Source: Enterococcus xiangfangensis
GTDB taxonomy: Bacteria; Bacillota; Bacilli; Lactobacillales; Enterococcaceae
Reading direction: 5' to 3'
NCBI RefSeq assembly: GCF_005405365.1
Contig: NZ_BJDX01000001.1
Span: forward strand, 310,001-374,000
Length of the DNA stretch: 64,000 nt
The position numbers and the translations under genes were made by a program. This document shows positions 36,807 to 46,314 of this stretch, one piece after another. The notes under the pieces are model-generated. The model was given only the letters and a program-made list of their open reading frames with translations, was not told where the DNA came from and made no database searches. Each line of letters begins with the position of its first letter. The first letter of the stretch is position 1.

Positions 36807-36851
36807 ATACCAGAGTCTTTCAAAAATTAATAAGAAACTCTGGTATTTTTT
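36807..36851 (+). terminator. Terminator of the SPFH operon
   Basis: 10-bp stem ATACCAGAGT/ACTCTGGTAT with a 20-base loop and T6. Confidence 0.75.
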
Positions 36852-36920
36852 GTGTTTTCTTGAATTCATCCAATGATTTTGCTAAGCTTTTAAAGGTAAA
36901 AGAAATAAAGGAGCCCATCG

Positions 36921-38246
36921 ATGAATAAAAAGAAAAGATTCCCCCTTATTTTGGTTGTGCTAGTACTTTTTCTCCAAGGCCTCATAGGAATCACCGCTCA
37001 AGCTGCAGACGATTTTACAGTTAATGCAGATGCAGGATTCGCTATCGATGCTGATTCAGGGAAGGTCTTTTTTAATCAGAATGGAGATACCCCAAAAGGC
37101 ATCGCATCTATCACTAAAACGATTACGGCATATCTCGTTTTAGATGCGATCAAACAACAAAAAATTACTTGGGAACAAGAAGTACCTATTTCAGAATATG
37201 CTGAAAAATTAAGTACAGTTCCCGATCTATCCAACGTGACCTTAGTCCGTGGACAGAAATACACGGTCAGAGATCTTTTTGAAGCGATGATCGTCGAGTC
37301 AGCTAATGCCTGTGCCGTTGCTTTAGCAGAACTGGTCGCTGGTAATGAGCACACGTTTGTTGATCAAATGCGGGCACAATTAGTAAAATGGAACATTAAC
37401 GACGCGACTATCATCAATGCTTCTGGTTTAAGTAATGTCTTTCTGGAAGACCAGATTTATCCCGGTACTCAAAAAGATGATGAAAACTTGATGTCTGCTC
37501 GTGATGTTGCGATCGTAGCACAACATCTGATCAAAGACTTCCCCGAAATTTTGGAAGTCTCTAAAATCAAAGAAAAGACATTTGCACCGAATACATCTCA
37601 TCCAGATGATATGAAAAATGTGAACGTCATGCTGTTTGATGGGCCAAACCATAAAGACGGTGTCGATGGTTTGAAAACTGGGACCACTGATTTAGCGGGT
37701 GCTTGTTTCGTTGGGACGATCCAAAAAGACGGACGACGGGTCATCACCGTGATCCTGAATGCTTTGGATCAAGACAATGACAACGAAGCACGTTACGTTG
37801 AAACGAACAAATTAATGGATTATTGTTTAACTAATTGGAGCCAACAAGATGTGACTACTGCTGGACAAACACCGACTGATCAGCCAGAACTAGCCGTTAC
37901 TGAAGGCGCACAAAAATCTGTCGCTTTAGCAATGGAAAAACCTGTCAAACTCTGGGTTCGAAAAGATATGGATCCTACAAATCTAACGTTTAAAACGACG
38001 TTGGATCAATCTTTGTTAGACAACGATACAATAATCGCACCGGTGTTCAAGAATGAAAAAATCGGGACTGTCACCGTTTCGCTGACCCAAGATACTTTAG
38101 GTTATGTTCAAACAAATGAAGGTGCCGAAACAAATCTCATAACTAAACAGGCGGTAGAAAAAGCGAATACCTTTGAGATGATTTGGCAAAAAACTACGGA
38201 TTTATTCGCAGACATTTGGCAAAAAACTACAAATCTATTTGCTTAA
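36921..38246 (+). CDS. dacA: D-alanyl-D-alanine carboxypeptidase (PBP5 type)
   Basis: 441-residue secreted DD-carboxypeptidase that trims the last D-Ala of peptidoglycan stem peptides. Signal peptide residues 1-28 (ending AQAAD), catalytic SITK (Ser63, Lys66), SAN (127-129) and KTGT (about 254), then a PBP5 C-terminal beta domain and an amphipathic tail. The tail has an imperfect tandem repeat: MIWQKTTDLFA then DIWQKTTNLFA, probably a doubled membrane-anchoring helix. Ribosome-binding site AAAGGAG. Monocistronic with its own terminator. Confidence 0.93.
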   Translation: MNKKKRFPLILVVLVLFLQGLIGITAQAADDFTVNADAGFAIDADSGKVFFNQNGDTPKGIASITKTITAYLVLDAIKQQKITWEQEVPISEYAEKLSTVPDLSNVTLVRGQKYTVRDLFEAMIVESANACAVALAELVAGNEHTFVDQMRAQLVKWNINDATIINASGLSNVFLEDQIYPGTQKDDENLMSARDVAIVAQHLIKDFPEILEVSKIKEKTFAPNTSHPDDMKNVNVMLFDGPNHKDGVDGLKTGTTDLAGACFVGTIQKDGRRVITVILNALDQDNDNEARYVETNKLMDYCLTNWSQQDVTTAGQTPTDQPELAVTEGAQKSVALAMEKPVKLWVRKDMDPTNLTFKTTLDQSLLDNDTIIAPVFKNEKIGTVTVSLTQDTLGYVQTNEGAETNLITKQAVEKANTFEMIWQKTTDLFADIWQKTTNLFA

Positions 38247-38266
38247 CTCAAACAAAAAATCGATCT

Positions 38267-38306
38267 AAGGGTTGTGTGACAAACGTTTTGTCACAACCCT
38301 TTTTTA
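38267..38306 (+). terminator. Terminator of dacA
   Basis: AAGGGTTGTG/CACAACCCTT with an inner GACAAA/TTTGTC-like stem and a T6 tail. Confidence 0.82.
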
Positions 38307-38371
38307 TATTCCATGCAAAATGGTCAGAAACAGATTTGTTTCTGACCTTCAGTTTGTAGTTAGGAAATTTT

Positions 38372-38857
38372 TTATTGTGTTTTAAAAGGAAAATACAATT
38401 CAACTTCTCCTTCTGCAAAATGCGGCAAATAATGTTCATGGATCGCACCGGCAAGCTCTAATTTCTCTAATGGAAAAATCTCGCCCAACATTAAATTTGT
38501 TGCTTCTTCAATTTTTTCTGCACTGGCTTTCACGGTCAAATAACTCATTGGCGGCAGTTTCCAACCGACCCAGCCTTCAGGAACTTGCGTATCTTCGGGT
38601 ACTTGAACACCTGCTAAATAACGACCTTCTTGCTGCCACGGCTCCAACCAATGGTCACCATCACTCATCAATCCCCACAAATGCAGCTCCTTGATGTCTT
38701 GTCCTGCTAAACATTCGACTAGTTCCTCAAAATGAGCATTCAGCTGATCCCATAGCAATGGAACCCAGGATGGTCCTTCTTCTGCTTGCCCTCGTCCTTC
38801 TTTACCGATCACAAAAAGTGTCGGTAAATCTACTCGATCAATTCCTTTGATTTTCAT
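38372..38857 (-). CDS. GyrI-like / effector-binding domain protein
   Basis: 161-residue single-domain protein resembling the GyrI-like (AraC effector-binding, SOUL-like) fold: TLFVIGKEGRGQAEEGPSWVPLLWDQLN, then WGLMSD, YLAGVQV and FPLEKLELAGAIHEHYLPHFAEGEVELYFPF. Ribosome-binding site AGGAGA before the ATG. No DNA-binding domain, so it may sequester small ligands, as stand-alone members of this fold can. Monocistronic. Identification by pattern only. Confidence 0.6.
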   Translation of the reverse strand: MKIKGIDRVDLPTLFVIGKEGRGQAEEGPSWVPLLWDQLNAHFEELVECLAGQDIKELHLWGLMSDGDHWLEPWQQEGRYLAGVQVPEDTQVPEGWVGWKLPPMSYLTVKASAEKIEEATNLMLGEIFPLEKLELAGAIHEHYLPHFAEGEVELYFPFKTQ

Positions 38858-39040
38858 GTAGATCTCCTCCCTGCATTAGCACTGACTTACTATTAATTCT
38901 ACTAATCTTTTTCTAGAAAACCAACGAATCGTTCTTTACTGCTCTTTGTCGTGTTCTTTGATATACTGAATATCGAAGCTGTTAAGTTCGACTGTACAGC
39001 TGAAAAATCATTTATCGCTACTTAAAAAGGATGTGACACA

Positions 39041-40234
39041 GTGGATATCCCACGAGATTTATTTGCTTTAGCCTTTTATTTCATCATTTTGCTTGGTGTG
39101 CTACTTCGTTTCAACCAACGAAAGTTCAGCAAATTTTTATTATGGACTAGTATCTTTCTAGCCGGCTATTTTTTTACCATCGAGATTCAGAACAAAACAT
39201 TTTTTATTTTGATCCCGCTCTTCTTTTTTTTATTGTTCTGCTATTTTTATTTCAAAGAAAAATGTCGGTTGCGAAACGGCTGGCTGTTGAATCTTTTCTT
39301 ACTCAGTTTTGTGGGGTACGTAACGTTTATCACTGTTACTTCCACTTCTTTGATTGGGATAGGAATCCTTAGTATTTTGATATTCGTCTTCTTCTTGGTC
39401 GTTTTGTTTGGCTTGTATGCGGCGATTATTTTTCTGATTGGTAATAGTTTCATCGTTTTACGTCACGAATCTCGCAGACTACCGAATCTTTTGACTTTGA
39501 TTTTAGCGCTGGCGATCATTGGGTTAGTGGTCTTGCAGACGTTTGGACCAAAAATTCTACCTAGTTGGTCAGTCATTTTATTAGCGATCCCGACGACAAT
39601 CGCCTCTTACTTTTTTGTCGTCTTTTGGAATTTTTTATCGATTTCGATACTTTATCAATTCAACCAACCAAAATACGATCAAGACTATGTGATCGTTCTA
39701 GGAGCCGGCTTGATTGATGGACTAAAAGTTACACCACTGCTAGCGAAACGGATCGATCGTGCGATCCAATTTTACCGCAAGCAAAGTGCAGAAACTTTAT
39801 CACCGCCACAACTTTTAATGTCGGGCGGACAAGGCGGCGATGAAAAGATTCCCGAAGCTCAAGCGATGCGCGAGTATGCTATCGAACAAGGGATTCCTGC
39901 TGAAGACATTTTGATGGAAGCACAATCGACTAATACATTGGAAAATATGCAGTTTAGTAAAGAAATCATGGAACGTGAACGACCTGCAGGGTACCATGCG
40001 ATCTTTACGTCTAACAATTATCATATTTTCAGAGCTGGGATGTATGCCCAAGATGTTGGTTTGAAAATTGATGGGATTGGTTCAAAGACTGCGCGTTACT
40101 ATTTGCCAAATGCCTTTTTAAGAGAGTTTATCGCTGTGGCTTTGATGAATAAACGGCTCCATCTTATTATTTGCGGATTGATCGCACTAGGCTTTAGTTT
40201 GATTTCGATCATCAACTATTTCTTTGTATTTTAA
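39041..40234 (+). CDS. YdcF/SanA-family membrane protein (DUF218)
   Basis: 397-residue protein with six or seven N-terminal membrane helices (residues 1-200) and a C-terminal DUF218 domain (DYVIVLGAGLIDGLKVTPLLAKRI, LLMSGGQGGDEKIPEAQAMREYA, STNTLENMQFSKEIM, FTSNNYHIFRAGMYA). One further helix is at the end. Starts at GTG 39041, about 9 bases after AAAAGGA. The family is linked to cell-envelope integrity and vancomycin sensitivity in E. coli (SanA); enzyme activity unknown. Confidence 0.85.
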   Translation: MDIPRDLFALAFYFIILLGVLLRFNQRKFSKFLLWTSIFLAGYFFTIEIQNKTFFILIPLFFFLLFCYFYFKEKCRLRNGWLLNLFLLSFVGYVTFITVTSTSLIGIGILSILIFVFFLVVLFGLYAAIIFLIGNSFIVLRHESRRLPNLLTLILALAIIGLVVLQTFGPKILPSWSVILLAIPTTIASYFFVVFWNFLSISILYQFNQPKYDQDYVIVLGAGLIDGLKVTPLLAKRIDRAIQFYRKQSAETLSPPQLLMSGGQGGDEKIPEAQAMREYAIEQGIPAEDILMEAQSTNTLENMQFSKEIMERERPAGYHAIFTSNNYHIFRAGMYAQDVGLKIDGIGSKTARYYLPNAFLREFIAVALMNKRLHLIICGLIALGFSLISIINYFFVF

Positions 40235-40236
40235 CC

Positions 40237-40270
40237 AAAAAAGGAACGCCAAATTTGGCGTTCCTTTTTT
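40237..40270. terminator. Shared bidirectional terminator
   Basis: 34-bp perfect palindrome with A6 and T6 ends and a GGAACGCC/GGCGTTCC core, between two convergent genes. Confidence 0.88.
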
Positions 40271-40271
40271 A

Positions 40272-42620
40272 TTATTCTGCCCGTAAAGCGATCGCAGCAT
40301 CTTTTTTAGCTGCCATCCTTGCAGGGATATGTCCGCCGATCATTGTTAAAACAGTTGAAACAAGGACCAAAATAATTCCATGAACTGGATTTAATTGTGC
40401 GACATCTTTTAATTCAGTCATGTTATACAAAATTGCATTGATTGGGAAAGTTGCTAAGTACGCGATCACTACCCCAAGTGTTCCAGAAGCAACACCTAAA
40501 ATACACGTTTCTGCATCGAATACCCGAGTGATATCTTTTTTTCGTGCTCCTAAAGCTTTCAAGACACCGATCTCTTTTGTCCGTTCAATCACAGAAGTAT
40601 ATGTGATGATCCCGATCATGATCATGCTGGTCACTAACGAAATTCCAGCAAAAGCAACTAATACATAAGTGATCGCGTCCATCAAGCCGCCGGTCAATTC
40701 CGTCATCGTTCCTGCCAAGTCAGTATAGATGATCTTATCTTCTTTTTTCTTGCCTTTATTGTACGCATCCAAATAATTCAATATTTTATCTTTATCTTTG
40801 TAATTGTTTGGATAGATCATGATGTTGCTAGGGATACTGTCGCCGCCTAAATAGGCAAGCGTGCTCTCTTTTGCTTCAGTATCCAGTTTTTCATTAGTCA
40901 TGACATTCGTATCTGTTTCTTTTTGGGCTTTTACAATCTCAGAATTTTCGTTATCACTCACGATTTTAGACGTCAGTTCATCGCTGTAAGCAATTCCTGG
41001 TGCCAAAAGATTCATTGTTGACGATTGTTTTACTCGCAAGATTCCTGAGATTTTTAAAACTTCGTTATTCCCATTGTCGTACATTGCTTGGTAATCAGTA
41101 TTAGGAATAAAGTTGCCGGTTGGTATTTTTTTGTAATACTCATTGTTGTTAACCAATTTAAATTCCGTTCCAACAATTTTAGCAAAATCTAGTTTGTCGC
41201 CATCTTTAACATCGAAACCTAAATTTTTCAATGAATTGATATTTGTACTGTTATTGGCATCCACAATCAGAACTACATCTGTATTGGTTTTAGGATATTC
41301 ACCTGACAACAATTTATAGTTTTCTTTTAAGAAGTTGCCGGAACTTTTATCCAACTGTGTTGGAAAGGAAGAAACACCCATTCCTGTCATACTTGCCATT
41401 GCACTCATCATGGATGGACTGCCGTCTGACGCTTCATTAGACAGCTTCACAGGTTTTACAGTGCCGTCGACGTCTCGTAACAGATTCATTCCTACCACAC
41501 GAGTAAAACCGATATTGTTGCTCAACTCAGGATTGATATCATTGATGTAATCCACGTAGTCTTGATCAATTTTATTTGTATGTTGCGCTTTGTCTTCATC
41601 ACTGATTTTAGCGACGATTTGATTTTTGTTTTCTTTACTTGCTTTAGCGGCTTTGTCCGATCCAAGCGCCTGGTTTTGATTGGCTGTTTGATCGGTCGTT
41701 GTTTTTGCGATCGTGATTGGGTATTTCGCCATCGCTTCTGCTTGTGTGCTGTCGATTTGTTTTTGGAATCCACTCGACAACGAAAGTACGATCCCGATAC
41801 TGATGATCCCGATACTTGAAGCAAAAGCCGTCAAAAATGTCCGACCTTTTTTCGTTCGTAAATTATTGAAAGAAAGTTTTAAAGCCGTCGTAAATTTCAT
41901 CTTCGTACGTTTTAATTGAAATTCTGAGCCCTTCTTGCCTTCAATGTGGGGATGCGAATCATTCAAAATTCGTCCATCAGAAAACTCGATGATCCGATCG
42001 GCATATTTATTGGCCAATTCAGGGTTATGGGTCACCATGATAACTAATTTTTCTTTTGATAACTCTTGGATCAAATTCATGATTTGAACACTAGTTTCTG
42101 TGTCTAGCGCTCCTGTTGGTTCATCACAAAGCAAAATATCAGGATCATTGGCTAAAGCCCGCGCGATTGCAACCCGCTGCATTTGTCCACCTGAAAGTTG
42201 GTTTGGTTTTTTGTGCATGTGATCGGCTAGACCGACTCTTCGCAAAGCTTCTTCTGCCCGCTGTTTTTTTTCTTCTTTTGAAACACCGCTCAAGGTCATT
42301 CCAAGTTCTACATTTTCGATGATCCCTAAATGGCTGATCAAATTATAACTTTGGAAAACAAATCCGATTGAATTGTTTCGATAAGCATCCCAGTCAGCAT
42401 CTTTGAATGTTTTTGTGGAAGTCCCATCGATCACCATGTCGCCTGAGTCATAGTTATCCAATCCCCCAATCACATTCAGCATCGTCGTTTTACCAGACCC
42501 ACTGGCTCCTAAGATTGCGACAAATTCTTGTCGGCGGAATGAGACGGATACGCCGTCTAACGCTTTGGTCGTCGTATCGCCTACATGATAATGTTTCTTT
42601 ATATCTTTTAGCTCTAACAT
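40272..42620 (-). CDS. ABC exporter, fused ATPase-permease (MacB type)
   Basis: 782-residue single-chain half-transporter. Residues 1-230 are a LolD/MacB-type ATPase: Walker [10 protein letters not shown], signature LSGGQMQR, Walker [13 protein letters not shown]. Residues 265-782 are an FtsX permease with a membrane helix after 270, a large extracellular domain (about 290-630, rich in charged and Asn/Asp residues) and three C-terminal helices. Divergent from the two-component system at 42751, which probably controls it. Such pairs in Firmicutes often handle peptide antibiotics; substrate unknown. Confidence 0.87.
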   Translation of the reverse strand: MLELKDIKKHYHVGDTTTKALDGVSVSFRRQEFVAILGASGSGKTTMLNVIGGLDNYDSGDMVIDGTSTKTFKDADWDAYRNNSIGFVFQSYNLISHLGIIENVELGMTLSGVSKEEKKQRAEEALRRVGLADHMHKKPNQLSGGQMQRVAIARALANDPDILLCDEPTGALDTETSVQIMNLIQELSKEKLVIMVTHNPELANKYADRIIEFSDGRILNDSHPHIEGKKGSEFQLKRTKMKFTTALKLSFNNLRTKKGRTFLTAFASSIGIISIGIVLSLSSGFQKQIDSTQAEAMAKYPITIAKTTTDQTANQNQALGSDKAAKASKENKNQIVAKISDEDKAQHTNKIDQDYVDYINDINPELSNNIGFTRVVGMNLLRDVDGTVKPVKLSNEASDGSPSMMSAMASMTGMGVSSFPTQLDKSSGNFLKENYKLLSGEYPKTNTDVVLIVDANNSTNINSLKNLGFDVKDGDKLDFAKIVGTEFKLVNNNEYYKKIPTGNFIPNTDYQAMYDNGNNEVLKISGILRVKQSSTMNLLAPGIAYSDELTSKIVSDNENSEIVKAQKETDTNVMTNEKLDTEAKESTLAYLGGDSIPSNIMIYPNNYKDKDKILNYLDAYNKGKKKEDKIIYTDLAGTMTELTGGLMDAITYVLVAFAGISLVTSMIMIGIITYTSVIERTKEIGVLKALGARKKDITRVFDAETCILGVASGTLGVVIAYLATFPINAILYNMTELKDVAQLNPVHGIILVLVSTVLTMIGGHIPARMAAKKDAAIALRAE

Positions 42621-42750
42621 CGTGTCACCTTTTCCCTATTAATTTACTTCATCAAGATAGCATGGCATTATTAACTCAAAATGAACAAAAATTCACACTA
42701 GGTTCATAGTAAGCTGGTACTATTATTGAGCAAAAAGGAGGGCAAAGCAA

Positions 42751-43425
42751 ATGAATCGAATACTTATCGTAGAAGATGACGAAAACTTATCCTTACTTTA
42801 TCAAACAGCGTTGAAAAATGAAGGATTTGAAGTTTTTCGGGCAATGAACGGGATCGAAGCCTTAACCATTTTAGACAAACAGTTCATTGATTTGATTATC
42901 AGCGACATCATGATGCCAGAAATGGATGGCTACGAGCTCGCAGAAAGTCTGCGTGAGACAAAATATACGCTGCCGATCTTGTTTATCACGGCCAAAGATG
43001 CTTTTGAAGATAAAAAACGCGGATTTATGATCGGGATCGATGATTACATGGTGAAACCGATTGACGTGAAGGAAATGCTTTTGCGGGTGGAAGCCTTATT
43101 GCGTCGAGCTAAAATCGTCCACACAAAAGAATTAGTTGTAGGCAGCACACAACTCAATCAAGAAACTTATGAAATCAAAACAGCAGCTGACACTGAGACG
43201 CTGCCGCAAAAAGAATTTTTGCTTTTATATAAACTATTGGCTTACCCGAATAAAATCTTTACTCGTCAGCAATTGATGGATGAAATCTGGGGATTGGACT
43301 CAGATACAGATGAACGGACGATTGATGTTCATATCAAACGGCTGCGCTCCCGGTTAGAAGCCAATCCTGATTTTTCGATTGAAACGATTCGCGGACTGGG
43401 ATACAAGGCGGTCATTCGCTCATGA
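42751..43425 (+). CDS. OmpR-family response regulator
   Basis: 224-residue regulator. Receiver domain 1-115 with phospho-acceptor Asp52 (LIISDIMMPEMDGYE), acidic pair ED at 8-9 and Lys102 (YMVKP). The C-terminal winged helix has TRQQLMDEIWG and ERTIDVHIKRLRSRLE. Ribosome-binding site AAGGAGGG. Coupled to the kinase by an ATGA overlap and divergent from the ABC exporter gene. The intergenic DNA holds TTCA repeats 11 bp apart (around 42690-42708) that could be its site. Confidence 0.93.
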   Translation: MNRILIVEDDENLSLLYQTALKNEGFEVFRAMNGIEALTILDKQFIDLIISDIMMPEMDGYELAESLRETKYTLPILFITAKDAFEDKKRGFMIGIDDYMVKPIDVKEMLLRVEALLRRAKIVHTKELVVGSTQLNQETYEIKTAADTETLPQKEFLLLYKLLAYPNKIFTRQQLMDEIWGLDSDTDERTIDVHIKRLRSRLEANPDFSIETIRGLGYKAVIRS

Positions 43426-44471
43426 GAAAAAAACTATTTCCGCAATTATGGATGTATTTCGTTGCGATTACCTTTTTATTGATGGTAGTCGTACTGTCTG
43501 TTTTTGTCTGTCTGCTCTTTATTGTCAATCATTTTAAACTATTGGCGCCAGAACGTGAAAATCATCTTTTCCCGTTTTATTTCATCATTTTTTTGAGTTT
43601 GGTCATCGGTGCTGTGCTATCGATTTTTGTTGGAAAACGAATTTTGCAACCGATTGAAAATTTGCGGCAAGCTATGAACAAAGTCGCTAAAGGCGACTTC
43701 ACGCTGCAATTAGGTGAAGAACAGCAAGTAGAAGACGTCGCTGAGCTCTACCATGACTTTAATGTGATGGTAAACGAACTCAACAGCATCGAAACATTGA
43801 GAAACGATTTTGTTTCAACTGTCTCCCATGAATTCAAAACACCGCTAGCAACGATTAAGGGCTATGTCCAACTGCTGCAAAACAACTCGTTAGCCGAAGA
43901 AGAACGGCAAAGTTATTTAGAACGTATGTTAGAGGGCACCCAGCAATTGACTCATTTGACCGATAATATTTTAAAATTGAGCAAACTTGAAAATCAGGGA
44001 ATCGGTTTAGATTTTCAGTCTTTTCGCTTAGATGAACAGATTCGCGAAGTGATTTTATTTTTACAGCCAAAATGGGAACAGCTGGATTTGACACTAGATC
44101 TAACCTTGCCTCGAACAAATTATTACGGCAATGAAGAGTTTCTTTACCAAGTTTGGCTGAACCTCATGGATAATGCGATCAAATACAGTCAAAAAAACAG
44201 CAGTATTCGTGTCCAATTAATCAATGAAACGCAGGGTCAGCTCATCATTATCAGTGATGAAGGGATCGGCATGACGGAAAAAGTCGCTGATCGGATCTTT
44301 GATAAGTTTTATCAAAGCGATACGAGCCGTAAAACTAGCGGAAATGGATTGGGCTTAGCATTAGCCAAGCAAATCATTGAACTACACCATGGAACGATCA
44401 AAGTCAATAGTATCCCTGGTCAAGGCAGCAGTTTTAAATTATTTTTGCCAAATGACTTAGAAAATTCATAA
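43422..44471 (+). CDS. Sensor histidine kinase
   Basis: 349-residue membrane kinase. Two N-terminal membrane helices (about 11-37 and 51-70) are separated by only some 13 extracellular residues, so sensing is likely within the membrane or through the partner exporter. HAMP domain 71-122, HisKA with phospho-His136 (VSHEFKTPLATIKGY), HATPase with NAIKYSQ, DEGIGM and GNGLGLALAK boxes. Pairs with the response regulator immediately upstream. Confidence 0.93.
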   Translation: MRKKLFPQLWMYFVAITFLLMVVVLSVFVCLLFIVNHFKLLAPERENHLFPFYFIIFLSLVIGAVLSIFVGKRILQPIENLRQAMNKVAKGDFTLQLGEEQQVEDVAELYHDFNVMVNELNSIETLRNDFVSTVSHEFKTPLATIKGYVQLLQNNSLAEEERQSYLERMLEGTQQLTHLTDNILKLSKLENQGIGLDFQSFRLDEQIREVILFLQPKWEQLDLTLDLTLPRTNYYGNEEFLYQVWLNLMDNAIKYSQKNSSIRVQLINETQGQLIIISDEGIGMTEKVADRIFDKFYQSDTSRKTSGNGLGLALAKQIIELHHGTIKVNSIPGQGSSFKLFLPNDLENS

Positions 44472-44557
44472 TTGTTTGCTAGAAAAAACGAATTAATTCA
44501 TTATTAGTTAATATTTCTTTTGTAAGCTATAGATAACTTAAAGAAGGAGTGACCGAT

Positions 44558-44866
44558 ATGATGGAGGAACAAAAAGTTACCAAGTCCGTGTACTTTGTTG
44601 AAGAAACACAAAATATCGAGGGTGCGTACGTTGAAGTCAATACACTTTTTGTCGCTGACAATCAAAAACAAGCGACTGAAGTTTATGAAAAATTAGTCAA
44701 AGAACAGCCAAGAAAATCATTTGGCCTTTTATTAAACGAGTATACGATCAATGCAGAAGGCGGCTTTTTTCATAACTTATTCAAATCATGGAAAAACTTG
44801 CCTGCTGAATTTTATCGTAAAATGCAAATCTTAACTTACCGTCCAATCGCCGAATATCAAAATTAA
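44558..44866 (+). CDS. Small protein of unknown function
   Basis: 102-residue soluble protein; I do not recognise a family. A beta-rich N-terminus (SVYFVEETQNIEGAYVEVNTLFVADN) is followed by a helix (QATEVYEKLVKEQP) and an aromatic C-terminus (FFHNLFKSWKNLPAEFYRKM). ATG 44558 follows GAAGGAG by about 8 bases; a GTG three codons earlier touches the site. Lies 86 bases after the kinase, probably with its own expression, and is followed by hairpins at 44884-44912 and 44930-44970. Confidence 0.65.
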   Translation: MMEEQKVTKSVYFVEETQNIEGAYVEVNTLFVADNQKQATEVYEKLVKEQPRKSFGLLLNEYTINAEGGFFHNLFKSWKNLPAEFYRKMQILTYRPIAEYQN

Positions 44867-44929
44867 AAGACCGCGACCTTGATGGTTTTCTTTCCTTAAT
44901 AAAGGAAACAACCGCCTTCCCCAAAAGCA

Positions 44930-44970
44930 AAAAAATCGGAAACACATTCAGGATGTGTTTCCGATTTTTT
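44930..44970. terminator. Bidirectional terminator
   Basis: 18-bp perfect stem (A6-TCGGAAACACAT and its complement), 5-base loop, T6 on both strands; serves the small plus-strand gene and azlD. Confidence 0.88.
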
Positions 44971-45286
44971 AAATCAAGGATAGTAAAAATACAGCGGCTA
45001 TCCCGGTGATTACCGAGACTGCCATCGAGCGTGTTTTGTAGGCAACACCTGCGACTAAGAACATCGCGATAATCCGGCCGTTGCCGATGAGTTCAAATTG
45101 ATTGTCACTGATGAAGACATCTTTGAACACTAATGCTGCAAACAGTGAAATCGGCACATATTTCATCCAATCACTAAACCATTGCGGAACTTGTCGTTGT
45201 GAAAAATACAACATCGGAAACAATCGCGGCAAATAGGACGCGCCGAATAGACATAAGATCAACAGCAACAAAGCAGTATTACTCAT
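44969..45286 (-). CDS. azlD: AzlD-type branched-chain amino acid exporter subunit
   Basis: 105-residue membrane protein with three or four helices (ALLLLILCLFGASYLPRLFPMLYF; ISLFAALVFKDVF; RSMAVSVITGIAAVFLLSLI). It is the small partner of AzlC; together they export branched-chain amino acids and analogues. Overlaps azlC by eight bases. Confidence 0.88.
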   Translation of the reverse strand: MSNTALLLLILCLFGASYLPRLFPMLYFSQRQVPQWFSDWMKYVPISLFAALVFKDVFISDNQFELIGNGRIIAMFLVAGVAYKTRSMAVSVITGIAAVFLLSLI

Positions 45287-46034
45287 GATGGACCTCCCCG
45301 CCAGTCAAATCATAATGATCTGGCCCATCTGTATTTGTATCCGCAGTCTTATGGATCCGTTCGATCAAGTAACCTACAAACGAGGCCAACAACGTTGCTA
45401 AGATCAAGCCGAAAGTATTTTTAAATACTAGCATGAAAACAACCGCTAAGCCGCCAGATAATAAACCAGTAACTAATAACAAGCCATTGTTCAACTGCAT
45501 CATAAACATAAAAATAAACATCGCAGTCAACGCAAAGTGGACCAATTCAGTATCGACATGGATGACTGAACCAAAAATCGTTCCGACTACCGTACTGATC
45601 GTCCAAGAAGCCATTGAAAACCAGTTAACGAACAAAGCTTTTTTTCGATCCCATTCAGGATCAGTAGAATATTTCAAATAATTTACTGCATAGTTTTCAT
45701 CATTCATTGACTGCGAGAACAGAGCAATAAACGATCGTTTTTCTTTTTTAAAAAATTGTGACAAGCTGGAGCCTAGCAGCGCATAACGCAGCTCCAAGAA
45801 GAAAACCATTAAGATTGTGGACACAAATGATGCATGAACACTTATCATCGAGACGACTAAAAATTGTGCGCCTCCTGAAAAAACAAGTATCGAAAGCAAG
45901 GCCGTTAAAAAGATGTTAAATCCTGCCTTTTGCAAAAGCATGCCGCATGCTAAGCCGACTGGGATGTAACTAAAACAAAGCGGCATCGCCGCGTATAACG
46001 CCTCTAACCATGGTGTCCTTTTTTTTACAGGCAT
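45279..46034 (-). CDS. azlC: AzlC-type branched-chain amino acid exporter
   Basis: 251-residue membrane protein with a duplicated helical core (AMPLCFSYIPVGLACGMLLQKAGF at the start; VFSGGAQFLVVSMI, the conserved GGAQF motif; ELRYALLGSSLS). Large subunit of the AzlCD exporter. Upstream 46035-46314 is A/T rich and shows no gene. Ribosome-binding site is weak (GAAGGGAAA about 14 bases upstream). No nearby regulator such as AzlB. Confidence 0.9.
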   Translation of the reverse strand: MPVKKRTPWLEALYAAMPLCFSYIPVGLACGMLLQKAGFNIFLTALLSILVFSGGAQFLVVSMISVHASFVSTILMVFFLELRYALLGSSLSQFFKKEKRSFIALFSQSMNDENYAVNYLKYSTDPEWDRKKALFVNWFSMASWTISTVVGTIFGSVIHVDTELVHFALTAMFIFMFMMQLNNGLLLVTGLLSGGLAVVFMLVFKNTFGLILATLLASFVGYLIERIHKTADTNTDGPDHYDLTGGEVHHE

Positions 46035-46314
46035 GGTGTGGTCTCATTTCCCTTCACGTTCACAGGATAAAAAGCATTTTCATTCTAACACATTCCTGTA
46101 AAAAAGATAATATTCACTGGATGCTTGAATCTTTTCTCATTTCCAGTCAATCATTCGTAAAAAATACTTTATCTAATTATTTTACGCTAACTTTCAGGGC
46201 CATCCTAGCACCTAACACGAATTATTATTCTGTTATACAGAACAAACATCTGCTTTCGATAAATAAAAAAAAGGAAAGTTTTAAAATTTTCTTATGAAAA
46301 CTTCATGTACGTTT

